From: Aureococcus anophagefferens
Lineage: Eukaryota > Sar > Pelagophyceae > Pelagomonadales > Pelagomonadaceae
Reading direction: 5' to 3'
NCBI RefSeq assembly: GCF_000186865.1
Contig: NW_008705581.1
Span: 354,865 to 390,110, forward strand
Length of the DNA stretch: 35,246 nucleotides
Under the pieces are notes generated by a model that was not told the DNA's origin, made no database searches, and saw only the letters and a list, made by a program, of their open reading frames with translations. The position numbers and the translations under genes were made by a program. This document shows, one piece after another, positions 8,257 to 15,987 of the stretch (positions within the stretch are counted from its first letter, which is position 1; each line of letters starts with the position of its first letter).

Positions 8257-9474
8257 CTAGGCGTTGATGGACGCGGCGGCGTCGGGCGCGCGGTCGTCGT
8301 CGTCGCTCCCGTCGAGGAGCGGGTTCGCCTGGTCCGCGGCCGGCGGCGCGCTCTTCGGCGGCGCGACCTCGGACGTGATGACGAGGTAGAGGCCGATGAC
8401 GACCCCAATCGCGCCGAGGTCGCCGACGCCGGGCATGGACAGGCACGCGTCGTCGTCGTCCGCCCGCGCGCAGTTCCGGTACGCGCCGGACGCCAAAATC
8501 AGCGCCGTCAGCAGGGACGACGTCACGGGCTGGAGCACGGTGTAGGCCGACACGAGCGACGCCGACGCGTGCACGTTGCCCCAGGTCATGAGCGCGTACG
8601 CGCCCACGGACTGGAACAGGATCCAGTAGGCGAGCGCGAGGAGCGCGGCCTCGGGCACGCGCCAGGCGTCGCCGCCGCAGTCCTTGCAGAGGAAGTCGAG
8701 GGCCGCGCGCGACGAGTTGAGGGCCACGGCGGTGACGGCCATGAAGAGCGCCGCGACCATGTAGGACCACGCGGTCACGGCGAGCGCCGGGAACCGGCGC
8801 AGCAGCGGCTTCGACCGGATCACGTAGAGGGACGTCGCGAGGCAGTTGACGAAGAAGAAGCAGTTGCCCGCGATCTCGTCGACGAGCGCGGAGCTGCCCA
8901 CGGACGACGCCGACAGGTAGACCATGGCCGCGCAGCCCACAAACGCGACGCCGATGCCCGCGAGGCGCCGGGCGCTCGGCTTCTCCATGCCCAGCCAGAT
9001 GGCCAGCACCGCCGTGAAGATGGGCTGCGAAGGCTGCCAGATGGCCCCGGCCACGGGGTTCGACAGCTTGAGGCCGACGATGAACGACACCTGGTTCCCG
9101 AAGATGAAGAGGCCCAGGAGCGCGAACTCGCGCCACTCGCGGACGACGTCGCCGACGCGCGTCGGCGTCCAGACGTGGGCCGCGGCGAGGAGGATGGGGC
9201 CCGCGCAGCCCTCGCGCAGCAGCGCGAAGAGCAGCGGGTTCGTCGCCGGCAGGCCCAGCTTGCCGATGACGCCGCCGGCGCCGAACATGACCTGCGTGAG
9301 CACGAGGGCGCCGTGGACCCAGAACCAGTGCGGCCGCGACGTCGGCTTGACGGACATGGCGTGCATGTAGTCGCGGGCGGCCGAGGGGGGGCTCGGGGAC
9401 GTGCGGGGGCGCCGCGACTGGGCAAGGCGCGCGCGCGGACCGACCGCAAATTCTTCAGCTCGCTCGAGCCTCAT
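8257..9474 (-). CDS. EamA/DMT-superfamily membrane transporter (WAT1-like)
   Basis: The protein has 405 aa with about ten hydrophobic segments between residues 50 and 370, arranged as two EamA-type halves. Recognisable stretches are GAGGVIGKLGLPATNPLLF near the first helix, the SNPVAGAIWQPSQPIFTAVLA block typical of plant-type drug/metabolite transporters, and HASASLVSAYTVLQPVTSSL in the second half. The ends are hydrophilic and the tail is Asp-rich. The substrate cannot be read from sequence. The start used is 9474; an internal Met at 9366 (residue 37) is an alternative that would remove a basic leader. The gene converges on the kinase with a 25-bp gap. Confidence 0.9.
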   Translation of the reverse strand: MRLERAEEFAVGPRARLAQSRRPRTSPSPPSAARDYMHAMSVKPTSRPHWFWVHGALVLTQVMFGAGGVIGKLGLPATNPLLFALLREGCAGPILLAAAHVWTPTRVGDVVREWREFALLGLFIFGNQVSFIVGLKLSNPVAGAIWQPSQPIFTAVLAIWLGMEKPSARRLAGIGVAFVGCAAMVYLSASSVGSSALVDEIAGNCFFFVNCLATSLYVIRSKPLLRRFPALAVTAWSYMVAALFMAVTAVALNSSRAALDFLCKDCGGDAWRVPEAALLALAYWILFQSVGAYALMTWGNVHASASLVSAYTVLQPVTSSLLTALILASGAYRNCARADDDDACLSMPGVGDLGAIGVVIGLYLVITSEVAPPKSAPPAADQANPLLDGSDDDDRAPDAAASINA

Positions 9475-10820
9475 GGAGAGCAGGAGGGGGGAAGCACCAC
9501 TGAGATTGCCTATCCGTTGCAGTTTATTTCGTTGCGGCTCGCTGTATGTGTTTGGTTCCGCTCATCGGCTCGCTCTATGTAATTGGTTCCCATGAGTTCA
9601 TGCACAGACAACCTTAACCACTGTCATGCTGATCTGAGATGAGTAGTCTGTAAATGGGGTGAGGTAGTGGTGGTGGTGGTGGGGGTGGTACCCCTGAGGC
9701 CGCTGGAGACCACTCGAATCCACCGGAGTTATGCTTGTTTTGGCTCTATCGACCAGTTTTGATCTCGAGCTTGAGCAAACTGGTGGTTTTGACGCTCGAT
9801 CATAAATTTCGACCGTGTGGAGGTCATGGCCGAGCAGCCCTCCAGCTGCCGATCGGCCAGAACGGGTGGTTCACAGGCTTCGTTGACCCCATGTTGCAGC
9901 TGTTTTGACCACTCATTTTGAGCAAGTCGCGACTCAGGGGTAGTTGGTTAGTGGTGCTTGGTGTCGTGGGGTGGTTCGCTGCCGGCCTCTTGTTGGTTCC
10001 GCTGATTTCAGCCCGAGACGGCATGGAGGCATTAAATTTAGTCGAGCGCGCCTACCACCGCGCGCGCGCCCCCGCGTGCAAGATCGCTGGGACTGCGCAT
10101 AGCGCGCACATGGGGGCTGCCATCGGCGAAGGAGCGGCATCGTCTAGATTGCGATTCGCTGAGAACGCGAGCGGTTTCGGACGACCGATTTGACCGACGC
10201 GACGCCCCTCCCCCGGCCCGTGAGCGGCCCGGGCAGCCCCGCGCAGCAGCAGGGATCGTCCGCCATCGACCCGCGAGCGCCCTGCCACAAGGGCTGGCCC
10301 AGAGGAGCCGAGGAAGTCGATCTGACATGTTCGGGCTGAAACCGCGTCGCGCGCGGCCGCGTGGCCGCGCGCGCGTGTCGCACGTACTTCGAGCCAAACC
10401 AGCAACTGAGCAGCCCGAGGGCACCAGACGTGTACCCCGAGCCTCCGCGCCAGCCAGCATGCTGCCCGAAGCCCAAAAAGTGCTGCTCTGGCGGTCAGAG
10501 AGCATGTCGAAAAGTAGCGAGTTCGCGAGCACATAAAAATCGACCGCCGACGCGGCCATGGTCACGGCGCACACTCCTGGAGAGAGGGCGCGCCCGGCAT
10601 TCAGACGCATGTTCCCGTGACCATGGCCCCGTCGAACGCCGCGCGACAGCCAAATGCAAAGAGAGGCTCTCCATGCTTCTCCCCTCATATGGAGAGCTTG
10701 TGGCAATTGAGGTTAGCGATGCTCAGATGCTGCCCCACTGCGTTTGCATCGGCAGCCCTCGATCGTTCTCGGCGCCGCAGGCAATCGCAATCAACGCAAA
10801 ACCGCAACTAGAAAAAAGCC
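9475..10820. other. Long non-coding stretch between divergent genes
   Basis: This is the longest gene-free region (1.35 kb). The part 9475-10030 is clearly less GC-rich than the genes and contains a GGT-rich run at 9665-9690. It also has several related words around (T)TTTGA(C/G) and GAGCAA: CCAGTTTTGATCTCGAGC, GTGGTTTTGACGCTCG and GTTTTGACCACTC. The part 10040-10800 is GC-rich with overlapping open frames on both strands that show no domains, plus an inverted repeat at 10548-10634. I found no tRNA or other RNA gene by eye. Confidence 0.5.
10548..10634. repeat. Inverted repeat, 20-bp arms with 47-nt loop
   Basis: The arms at 10548-10567 and 10615-10634 are complementary with one mismatch; the inner 14 bp GGCCATGGTCACGG pair perfectly. 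The repeat lies about 190 bp upstream of the secreted protein gene. It could be a hairpin in a leader RNA, a pair of protein sites, or a small transposon remnant. Confidence 0.45.
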
Positions 10821-11101
10821 ATGCTCCGCCGCCTCGCCGTCAGCCTCCTGGTCGCCACCGCCGCCGCCGATGTCGTGCCGGACGGGCTGAGGAAGCAGAT
10901 CAAGCAGCTCAAGGCCAAGGAGGCGGCGGCGCGCGCGGCGCACGCGGCCGAAGCTGCCCACGCGGGCGTCGCCGGGCCCCGCCGCCTCGAGGAAGACGAC
11001 GACGACGACGACGACGCGATGTTCGCGTCGTGGGACGCGGCGTGCTCCATCATGTACGACTGGGAGACGTGCTTCTCCACGGAGTGCGGCCTCACGATCA
11101 C

Positions 11102-11144
<43 letters not shown>

Positions 11145-11605
11145 TACGCCATCGCGACGTGCGCCGACGCCGAGGCGTCGCCCTCGTTCCTCGAGGCCTG
11201 CGACACGACGGCCGTCGACGGCGTCTGCTCCGCCTGCTCGCCGCTCTACGAGGCCTGGGTCGGGGCAGGACAAGAGTGATTCAACGTCGCTTCAACTTGA
11301 ACGTTCTGCGCGCGCGCGTTCCGGAAAAGTCATCCACGCGTCGAGACCGTTCCGAGAGATGATCGCTCGTCCAAAAATCAGCCGAAACGAGTGGAAAACG
11401 GCCGAGATCGGAGCCTTTGAAGTTGGGAATTTCGCACTCTTGTCCTGCCCAGGCCTGGGTCGCGTGCATCTACTCCTACGCCGCGACCTTCTCTCTCGGC
11501 GACACCTGCGTCTTCATCTGCGCGTCCGACGCGACGGACGCGGCCGCCGGCCTCAAACTCGGCGCGGCCGCGTTCGGCCTCTGCCTCGCGGCCGGCGCGC
11601 TCTGA
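10821..11605 (+). CDS. Secreted Cys-containing protein with two poly-Asp tracts; one introner intron
   Basis: Exons are 10821-11252 and 11453-11605, giving 194 aa. Residues 1-17 (MLRRLAVSLLVATAAAD) form a signal peptide. An Ala/Lys-rich helix, a 7-Asp tract and a perfect 14-Asp tract (11103-11144, pure GAC) follow. Between and after the tracts are about ten Cys (CSIMYDWETCFSTECG, CSACSPLYE, CIYSY, CVFICAS), suggesting disulphides. The last about 20 residues are hydrophobic (GLKLGAAAFGLCLAAGAL), which would fit a GPI-anchor signal or membrane tail. An extracellular acidic, possibly calcium-binding, protein is inferred. No family was recognised. The GAC tracts are likely to vary in length between strains. 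Confidence 0.78.
11103..11144 (+). repeat. Pure (GAC)14 trinucleotide repeat, coding
   Basis: Fourteen uninterrupted GAC codons give Asp14. A shorter GAC run lies near 10994-11020 in the same gene. The tract is perfectly regular and therefore prone to length change. Confidence 0.95.
11261..11452 (+). mobile_element. Introner element IE5 (family B, 192 bp), GC-AG intron
   Basis: Termini are CGGGGCAGGACAAGAG at the left and CTCTTGTCCTGCCCAG at the right, inverted with one mismatch. The exact 8-bp target duplication is GCCTGGGT (11253-11260 and 11453-11460). The implied intron 11253-11452 uses a GC donor, in phase 0. An alternative GT donor at 11259 would insert two residues and is also in frame. 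Without splicing the frame stops at 11279. The core orientation is opposite to that of family members IE2 and IE6. Confidence 0.92.
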
Positions 11606-12053
11606 GCGGCCGGCTCCACACGCAATTCACACACGAAATTCGCACACCAAAAGACACGCAAATTCGCATGAAACCCTGACCCCCGCGACGGCCCGCTCCC
11701 ACATCGGCGGCACCTCAGCAGGCGCGGCCCGGCACCCTAAGTTCGGGCCCCTGCAACGATCCTGCAACTTGAAGCCCCCTTGAGCCCCTGCACACGATGG
11801 CATTCGACTCGTGCAACCCGTTAGACCGTTAGGGCGTTATTGGCCTCGGACGCTCGGGTGTTAGGTCGTTATTGGCTTTTTAAGGATCGGGTGGCTGGGT
11901 GTTATGGGTGTTATCGAGAATTTTCGCCAGGGTGTTATTGATTTTGAAAAATCGAGTGGCTGCCATCGGCAGGGTGTTATTAGTGTTATTTGATTGGCTA
12001 GCTAGGGTGTTATCGCGTTATTGCTAACTAGCCATAACGTGTTGCCCGAGTCT
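11606..12053. promoter_or_regulatory. AT-richer intergenic region with a directional GTTAT array
   Basis: This stretch links two genes on the same strand. The first part has CACACGCAATTCACACACG-like words. From 11836 to 12022, nine GTTAT or GTTATT words occur, all in the same direction, most preceded by GGT or GC. Starts are at 11836, 11868, 11901, 11910, 11934, 11976, 11985, 12009 and 12017. Several fall in doublets 8-9 bp apart, with 24-bp gaps between groups. The array ends 31 bp before the ATG of the glycosyltransferase, so a promoter role is plausible. Confidence 0.5.
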
Positions 12054-13399
12054 ATGGCATCCCTGGTCGAGGCCACCCCGGCACCGGGCTCCTGGGCCGA
12101 GGCGCTCGAGCGGCAGCCCGAGGGGCTCGCCGGCGCGGTGCTGCGCAAGGCGCTCGTGCGCCGCGAGCCGTCGCTGTCGAGCGCCGCCGTCGGCGAGCTG
12201 CGGCGGGGCACGGCCCTGCGCGTGACGCGCGCGGCGTCCGCCGGCGGCCGCGAGCGCCTGCTCGTCGCCGGCGGCGGCCTCGAGGGCTGGGTGTCGGCGC
12301 CGACGCTGCGGAAGCCGCCGCGGGGCCTGAAGGTGGGCCTCTGCTTCCTCGTCTACGGAGGCGTGGAATACGCGGACGTCTGGCGGTGGTACCTCGACGG
12401 CGTCGAGTCGCGCCGCTTCGCCATCTACGCGCACTCGAAGCGGCCCGGCGCCTGCGCGGCGTCCTGCGGCGGCCTCCGCAACGTGACGGTCTTGACGGAG
12501 GGCCTCGTGGACACGGCGTGGGGCGACGTGTCGCTCGTCGAGGCCGCCGCCGCGCTCTTCCGCGCCGCGCGCGACGGCGGCTGCGACGCCTTCGTGCTCC
12601 TCAGCGACACCATGCTCCCCCTCGAACCCTTCGACGCGCTCTGCGACCGGCTCGGGTCGTCCCTCTTCCAGGTGCAGGAGACGCCGTCGCCCGAGGAGTT
12701 CGAGGCCCGGTCCGGCAACCACGCGATGATCTCGAGGAAGCTGCCCCGGGCCCTCGCGGACCGATGGAGACCTTCGACCATCACCAAGGCGAACATGTTC
12801 TGCGCCCTGCTCCGCGACGACTTCGACGCGCTCGACGAAAGGCCGCAGTCAGGGCAGCAAAAGAGAGCGACATTCCCAACTTCAAAGGCTCCGATCTCGG
12901 CCGTTTTCCACTCGTTTCGGCTGATTTTTGGACGAGCGATCATCTCTTGGAACGGTCTCGAAGAGTGGATGCTTTTTCCGGAACGCGCGCGCGCGGAACA
13001 CTCATGTTGAAGCGAACTTGAATCACTTGTTTCCCGCCCAGGCCGCAGTACGACGCGTTCTCGACGATCTGGGTCGGCGCGTCCGACGAGTACTACTGGG
13101 CCAACATGATGACCATACTCCGACGGCCCTACGCGTCGGCGCGATTCCTCTACTGCGCGGCGAACCACGCGGGCGTCACGGCCGCGGAGCTCCACGACGT
13201 CGACGGCGCCTTGCTCGCGGCGACGCGCGGCTTCCTCTTCGTCCGCAAGGTGCGGTCCATCGCGGCTGACGCGCTCCCGCGCTACCTCCAGCGGATCCGG
13301 AGCGGCCGCGCCCACGTGCGGCCGTCGCCCGCCGAGTGCGCGGCCGTCGCCACGACGGCGAGCCTCATCACGGGCCACGTCTGGGGCGAGGTCGAGTAA
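12054..13399 (+). CDS. Core-2/I-branching-type glycosyltransferase (GT14-like) with N-terminal SH3-like segment; one introner intron
   Basis: Exons are 12054-12841 and 13042-13399, giving 381 aa. An N-terminal segment (about residues 35-90, ending GGGLEGWVSAPTLRKP) looks like a bacterial-type SH3 fold. The catalytic part follows: GLCFLVYGGVEYADVW, RFAIYAHSK, VTVLTEGLVDTAWGDVSLVE and DAFVLLSDTMLPLEPFDAL. This is the pattern of core-2/I-branching beta-1,6-GlcNAc-transferases and plant relatives: Tyr-His-Lys strand, WG-D-S-LV-A helix, LLS-D-PL loop. There is no signal peptide or N-terminal membrane helix, unusual for a Golgi enzyme, so a missed upstream exon or a non-Golgi location is possible. 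The stop is 9 bp from the convergent helicase stop. Confidence 0.8.
12850..13041 (+). mobile_element. Introner element IE6 (family B, 192 bp), GC-AG intron
   Basis: The exact target duplication is GCCGCAGT (12842-12849 and 13042-13049). Termini are CAGGGCAGCAAAAGAG at the left and CTTGTTTCCCGCCCAG at the right. The implied intron 12842-13041 has a GC donor, in phase 2, and joins ...DERPQ to YDAFSTIW in frame. The sequence is close to IE2 over its whole length and lies in the same orientation (core reversed relative to the gene). Confidence 0.92.
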
Positions 13400-13408
13400 G
13401 CGGCCGTC

Positions 13409-15785
13409 TTATACGCGGCCGCGGCGAGCGGGGGGGGGGAGGTCTTGCTTCGGCGGCCGGCGGCGCTCAGTCGTCGCGGCGGCGGCGGCCGCGGGACCGG
13501 CTCCGGCTCCGGCTCCGGTCGCGGCGGCGCCGCGACCGGCGCGGCTGTCGCTGCGGTCGCGGCGGCGGCGGCCGCGGTCGCCGTCGTCGTCGTCGCCGCG
13601 GCGGCGGCGGCCGCGGCTCCGGCTCCGGCTCCGGCGCGGCTCGTCGCGCGGCGCCGCCGGCTGCGCCGCGAGCTGCGGCGCCGCCGACGGCGGCCCGACG
13701 CCCGGCGGCGGCCCGACGCCCGGCGGCGCGCCGTAGGCGCCGCCGCCGCCGTAGCCGCCGCCGCCGCCGTAGGCCCCCGGCGGCGGGGGCGGGCCGCCCT
13801 GGCTGAACTGCATGTTCGAGGGGCAGAAGCCGCGGCCCTGGGCCATGGCCCGGAGCTCGTCGGGCACCTCGGCCTGCGCGTCGTCCAACAACTTGACGAG
13901 CTGGGCGGCCTTCCGGTCGTCGCGCTGCGTGAAGAAGGTGTAGGCGTTGCCCTTGGCGCCCGCGCGGCCCGTGCGGCCGATGCGGTGCACGTAGTCCTCG
14001 ACGTTGTTGGGAAAGTCGTAGCAGACGACGGCCTTGACCTCCTTGATGTCCAAGCCCCGCGCGGCGACGTCCGTCGCGATCAGCACGGGGCAGATGCCGA
14101 CCTTGAAGGCGTTGAGCGTCTGCGTGCGCTGCATCTGGTCCTTGTCGCCGTGGATCGCCGCGCACCTTACCCCCACGGCCCGCGGGAGCGTGCGCTCGAG
14201 CTGGTCGCACATGCGCTTCGCGTTGGCGAAGACGATGACGCGCGCGACGCCGCCGGCCGCGGCCTGCGTCTCCTTGCGGATGCAGTCCGCGAGGTAGCGG
14301 TCCTTCTCCTGCGGACCTCTCGTGACGAAGATCTTCTGGCACACGTCCTTGTTGACGCGCAACGCGCCCGTCGTGTCGCCGACGTAGATGATCACGGGCT
14401 CCGCGAGGAACTCCGACGCGAGGCGCCGCACCTCCTTGGGCCACGTCGCCTGTGTGGAAATCAACCAGTGAGCTGGGACGTCGGGGCCAAACTTCAGAAA
14501 TCTCTAGCTCGGTCAAATCGAAGTCGATTCGGCTGATTTTTGGACGAATCGATTGCTCTCATCGAGTTCTCGAAGCACAGCAGAAAACCTCGCGTCGAAA
14601 CGGTCGCATACGCGCACATTGAAGTCGGGTTGAAGATTTGATTTCCACACAGCACGTCGCCGTGAAGAAGAGCGTCTGCCGGTCTCCGGGGCATCGCGCC
14701 ACAATCTTCCGGATCTGCGGCTCGAAGCCCATGTCGAGCATGCGGTCCGCCTCGTCGAAGACCAAGTAGTTGACGTTGTGCATGGACACCATGCCGCCCT
14801 CGAGGAAGTCGTTGAGGCGCCCGGGCGTCGCGATGACGACGTGCGCGCCGCTCCGCAAGGCCCCCAGCTGCGGGCCCTTGGGGCTGCCGCCGTAGCAGCA
14901 GATGGAGCGGATGCCCAGGGGCCCGCCGAACTTGACGCACTCCTCGGCGATCTGCGTCGCGAGCTCGCGCGTCGGCGCCAGCACGAGCACGCGCGGCGCG
15001 TTCGGCTGGCCGGGCATGGGACCCGGGTTGTTGCCGCAGAGCTGCTTGAACGCGGGCACGAGGAAGCCCAGCGTCTTGCCGCTGCCCGTCTTCGCGACGC
15101 CGATGACGTCGGACCCGGCGAGGGCCGGCGGCCAGGCCTGGCCCTGGATCGCCGACGGCGTCGCGAAGCCCGCGGAGCTCAGCGACGCGAGGAGCCGCGG
15201 CGGGAGCGGCGCGGCGTCGAAGGTCGCGTAGCGCTCCTTGCAGCCGCCGGCGACGGTGATCTCGTGCTCCGCGCGCCAGGCCATGACGTCCGCCGGCGAA
15301 TCGTCGTCCTTCTTCAGCGCGCCCAGGTCGCCGCCGCGGCGCACGGAGCCCTTCATCATCGGGTCGCCGCCGCCGCCGCCGTTGAAGCCGCCGTTGAAGC
15401 CGCCGCCGCCGTAGGTGCCGCCGCCTCCGTAGCCGCCGCCGCCGCCGTAGCCGCCGCCGCCGCCGTAGCCGCCGCCGCCGCCGTAGCCGCCGCCGCCGTA
15501 GCCGCCGCCGCCGTAGGACGGGCCGGACGGCCCGCGCGACGCGGCGACGTGCTGCTGCACGGCCGCGTAGGCCTGGCCCTCGGCGCTCGAGGGGTTGGCC
15601 GCCGCGTACTGCGCCTGCGGGGCCTGGCCGAAGCGGCTGCCGCCGCCGCCGGGCGGCGGCGCCGGCGCGCCCTGCGGCGCCGTCCACTGGACGGCGCCGC
15701 TCACCTGGTGGTAGTAGTAGGTGTTGCCGCTGCTCGGGTCCTTCGCCGAGGACCACCCGGGCGGCAGGGCGCCGCCGTTCGACAT
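13409..15785 (-). CDS. DEAD-box RNA helicase with N-terminal WW domain and Gly/RS-rich ends (DDX5/Dbp2-like); one introner intron
   Basis: Exons are 15785-14661 and 14449-13409, giving 721 aa. A WW domain at residues 6-36 (LPPGWSSAKDPSSGNTYYY) precedes a Gly-Tyr repeat region. Helicase motifs are all present: Q motif (FATPSAIQ), motif I AKTGSGKT (about 231-238), APTRELA, TPGR, DEAD (about 344), motif III TAT instead of the usual SAT, VIVFANAKRMCDQL, ATDVAARGLDIK and HRIGRTGRAG. The C-terminus has GGYGGGG and Arg-Ser/Arg-Asp repeats, typical of nuclear RNA-binding helicases involved in splicing or mRNP remodelling. The WW domain is known from plant DEAD-box relatives. IE7 splits motif III from the conserved WPKEVRRLA segment. 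The gene is head-to-head with pyruvate kinase. Confidence 0.94.
14450..14652 (-). mobile_element. Introner element IE7 (family A, 203 bp), GC-AG intron in the helicase
   Basis: The inverted termini CTGTGTGGAAATCAA are perfect. The 8-bp duplication is CACGTCGC on the plus strand (14442-14449 and 14653-14660), which is GCGACGTG on the coding strand. The implied intron is 14660-14450 with a GC donor, in phase 0. Exact removal gives LFFTATWPKEVRRLA, the universally conserved DEAD-box sequence after motif III, so this splice is strongly supported. Relative to the gene, the orientation matches IE1 and IE3. Confidence 0.95.
15362..15522 (-). repeat. Coding GGX/Tyr minisatellite in the helicase N-terminus
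   Basis: CCGCCGCCGCCGTAG-type units repeat about nine times and encode GYGGGGG and GFNGG units. A shorter similar run lies near 13740-13775 in the C-terminal part of the same gene. Both are likely to be length-variable. Confidence 0.85.
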
Positions 15786-15987
15786 GGTCGTTGTCGTCGC
15801 GTGTCGCGCGCAACTATCGAATCGCGCGCGCAAAGAGGCTAGTCGACGTCGCCAGCGACGCGGGCCTGATTCGAGATGGCCACGGCATCGCCGGCATGAT
15901 CGGCATGGTGCTGTCGCGCTTGGCCAAAATCGCCGATCGGCCCTGCACACTTCGCACCGCCGCCAGCGCAGCCGCGCGACAACACCA
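15786..15987. promoter_or_regulatory. Shared upstream region of helicase and pyruvate kinase
   Basis: The two ATG codons point away from each other with 202 bp between them, so both promoters must fit here or overlap. GC content is lower than in the flanking genes. Repeated GGCATGATCGGCATGGTG and GGCCAAAATCGCCGATC words are seen. No TATA box is evident. Confidence 0.5.

Noticed and set aside
9665..9694. GGT-rich run considered as a telomere-like or origin signal
   Set aside because: It is too short and irregular; a simple low-complexity run explains it.
10038..10706. 222-codon open frame on the minus strand in the long gap
   Set aside because: It has no recognisable motif, its composition is Arg/Ser/Ala-rich, it overlaps another open frame on the plus strand, and it includes the inverted repeat. 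Coding is not supported.
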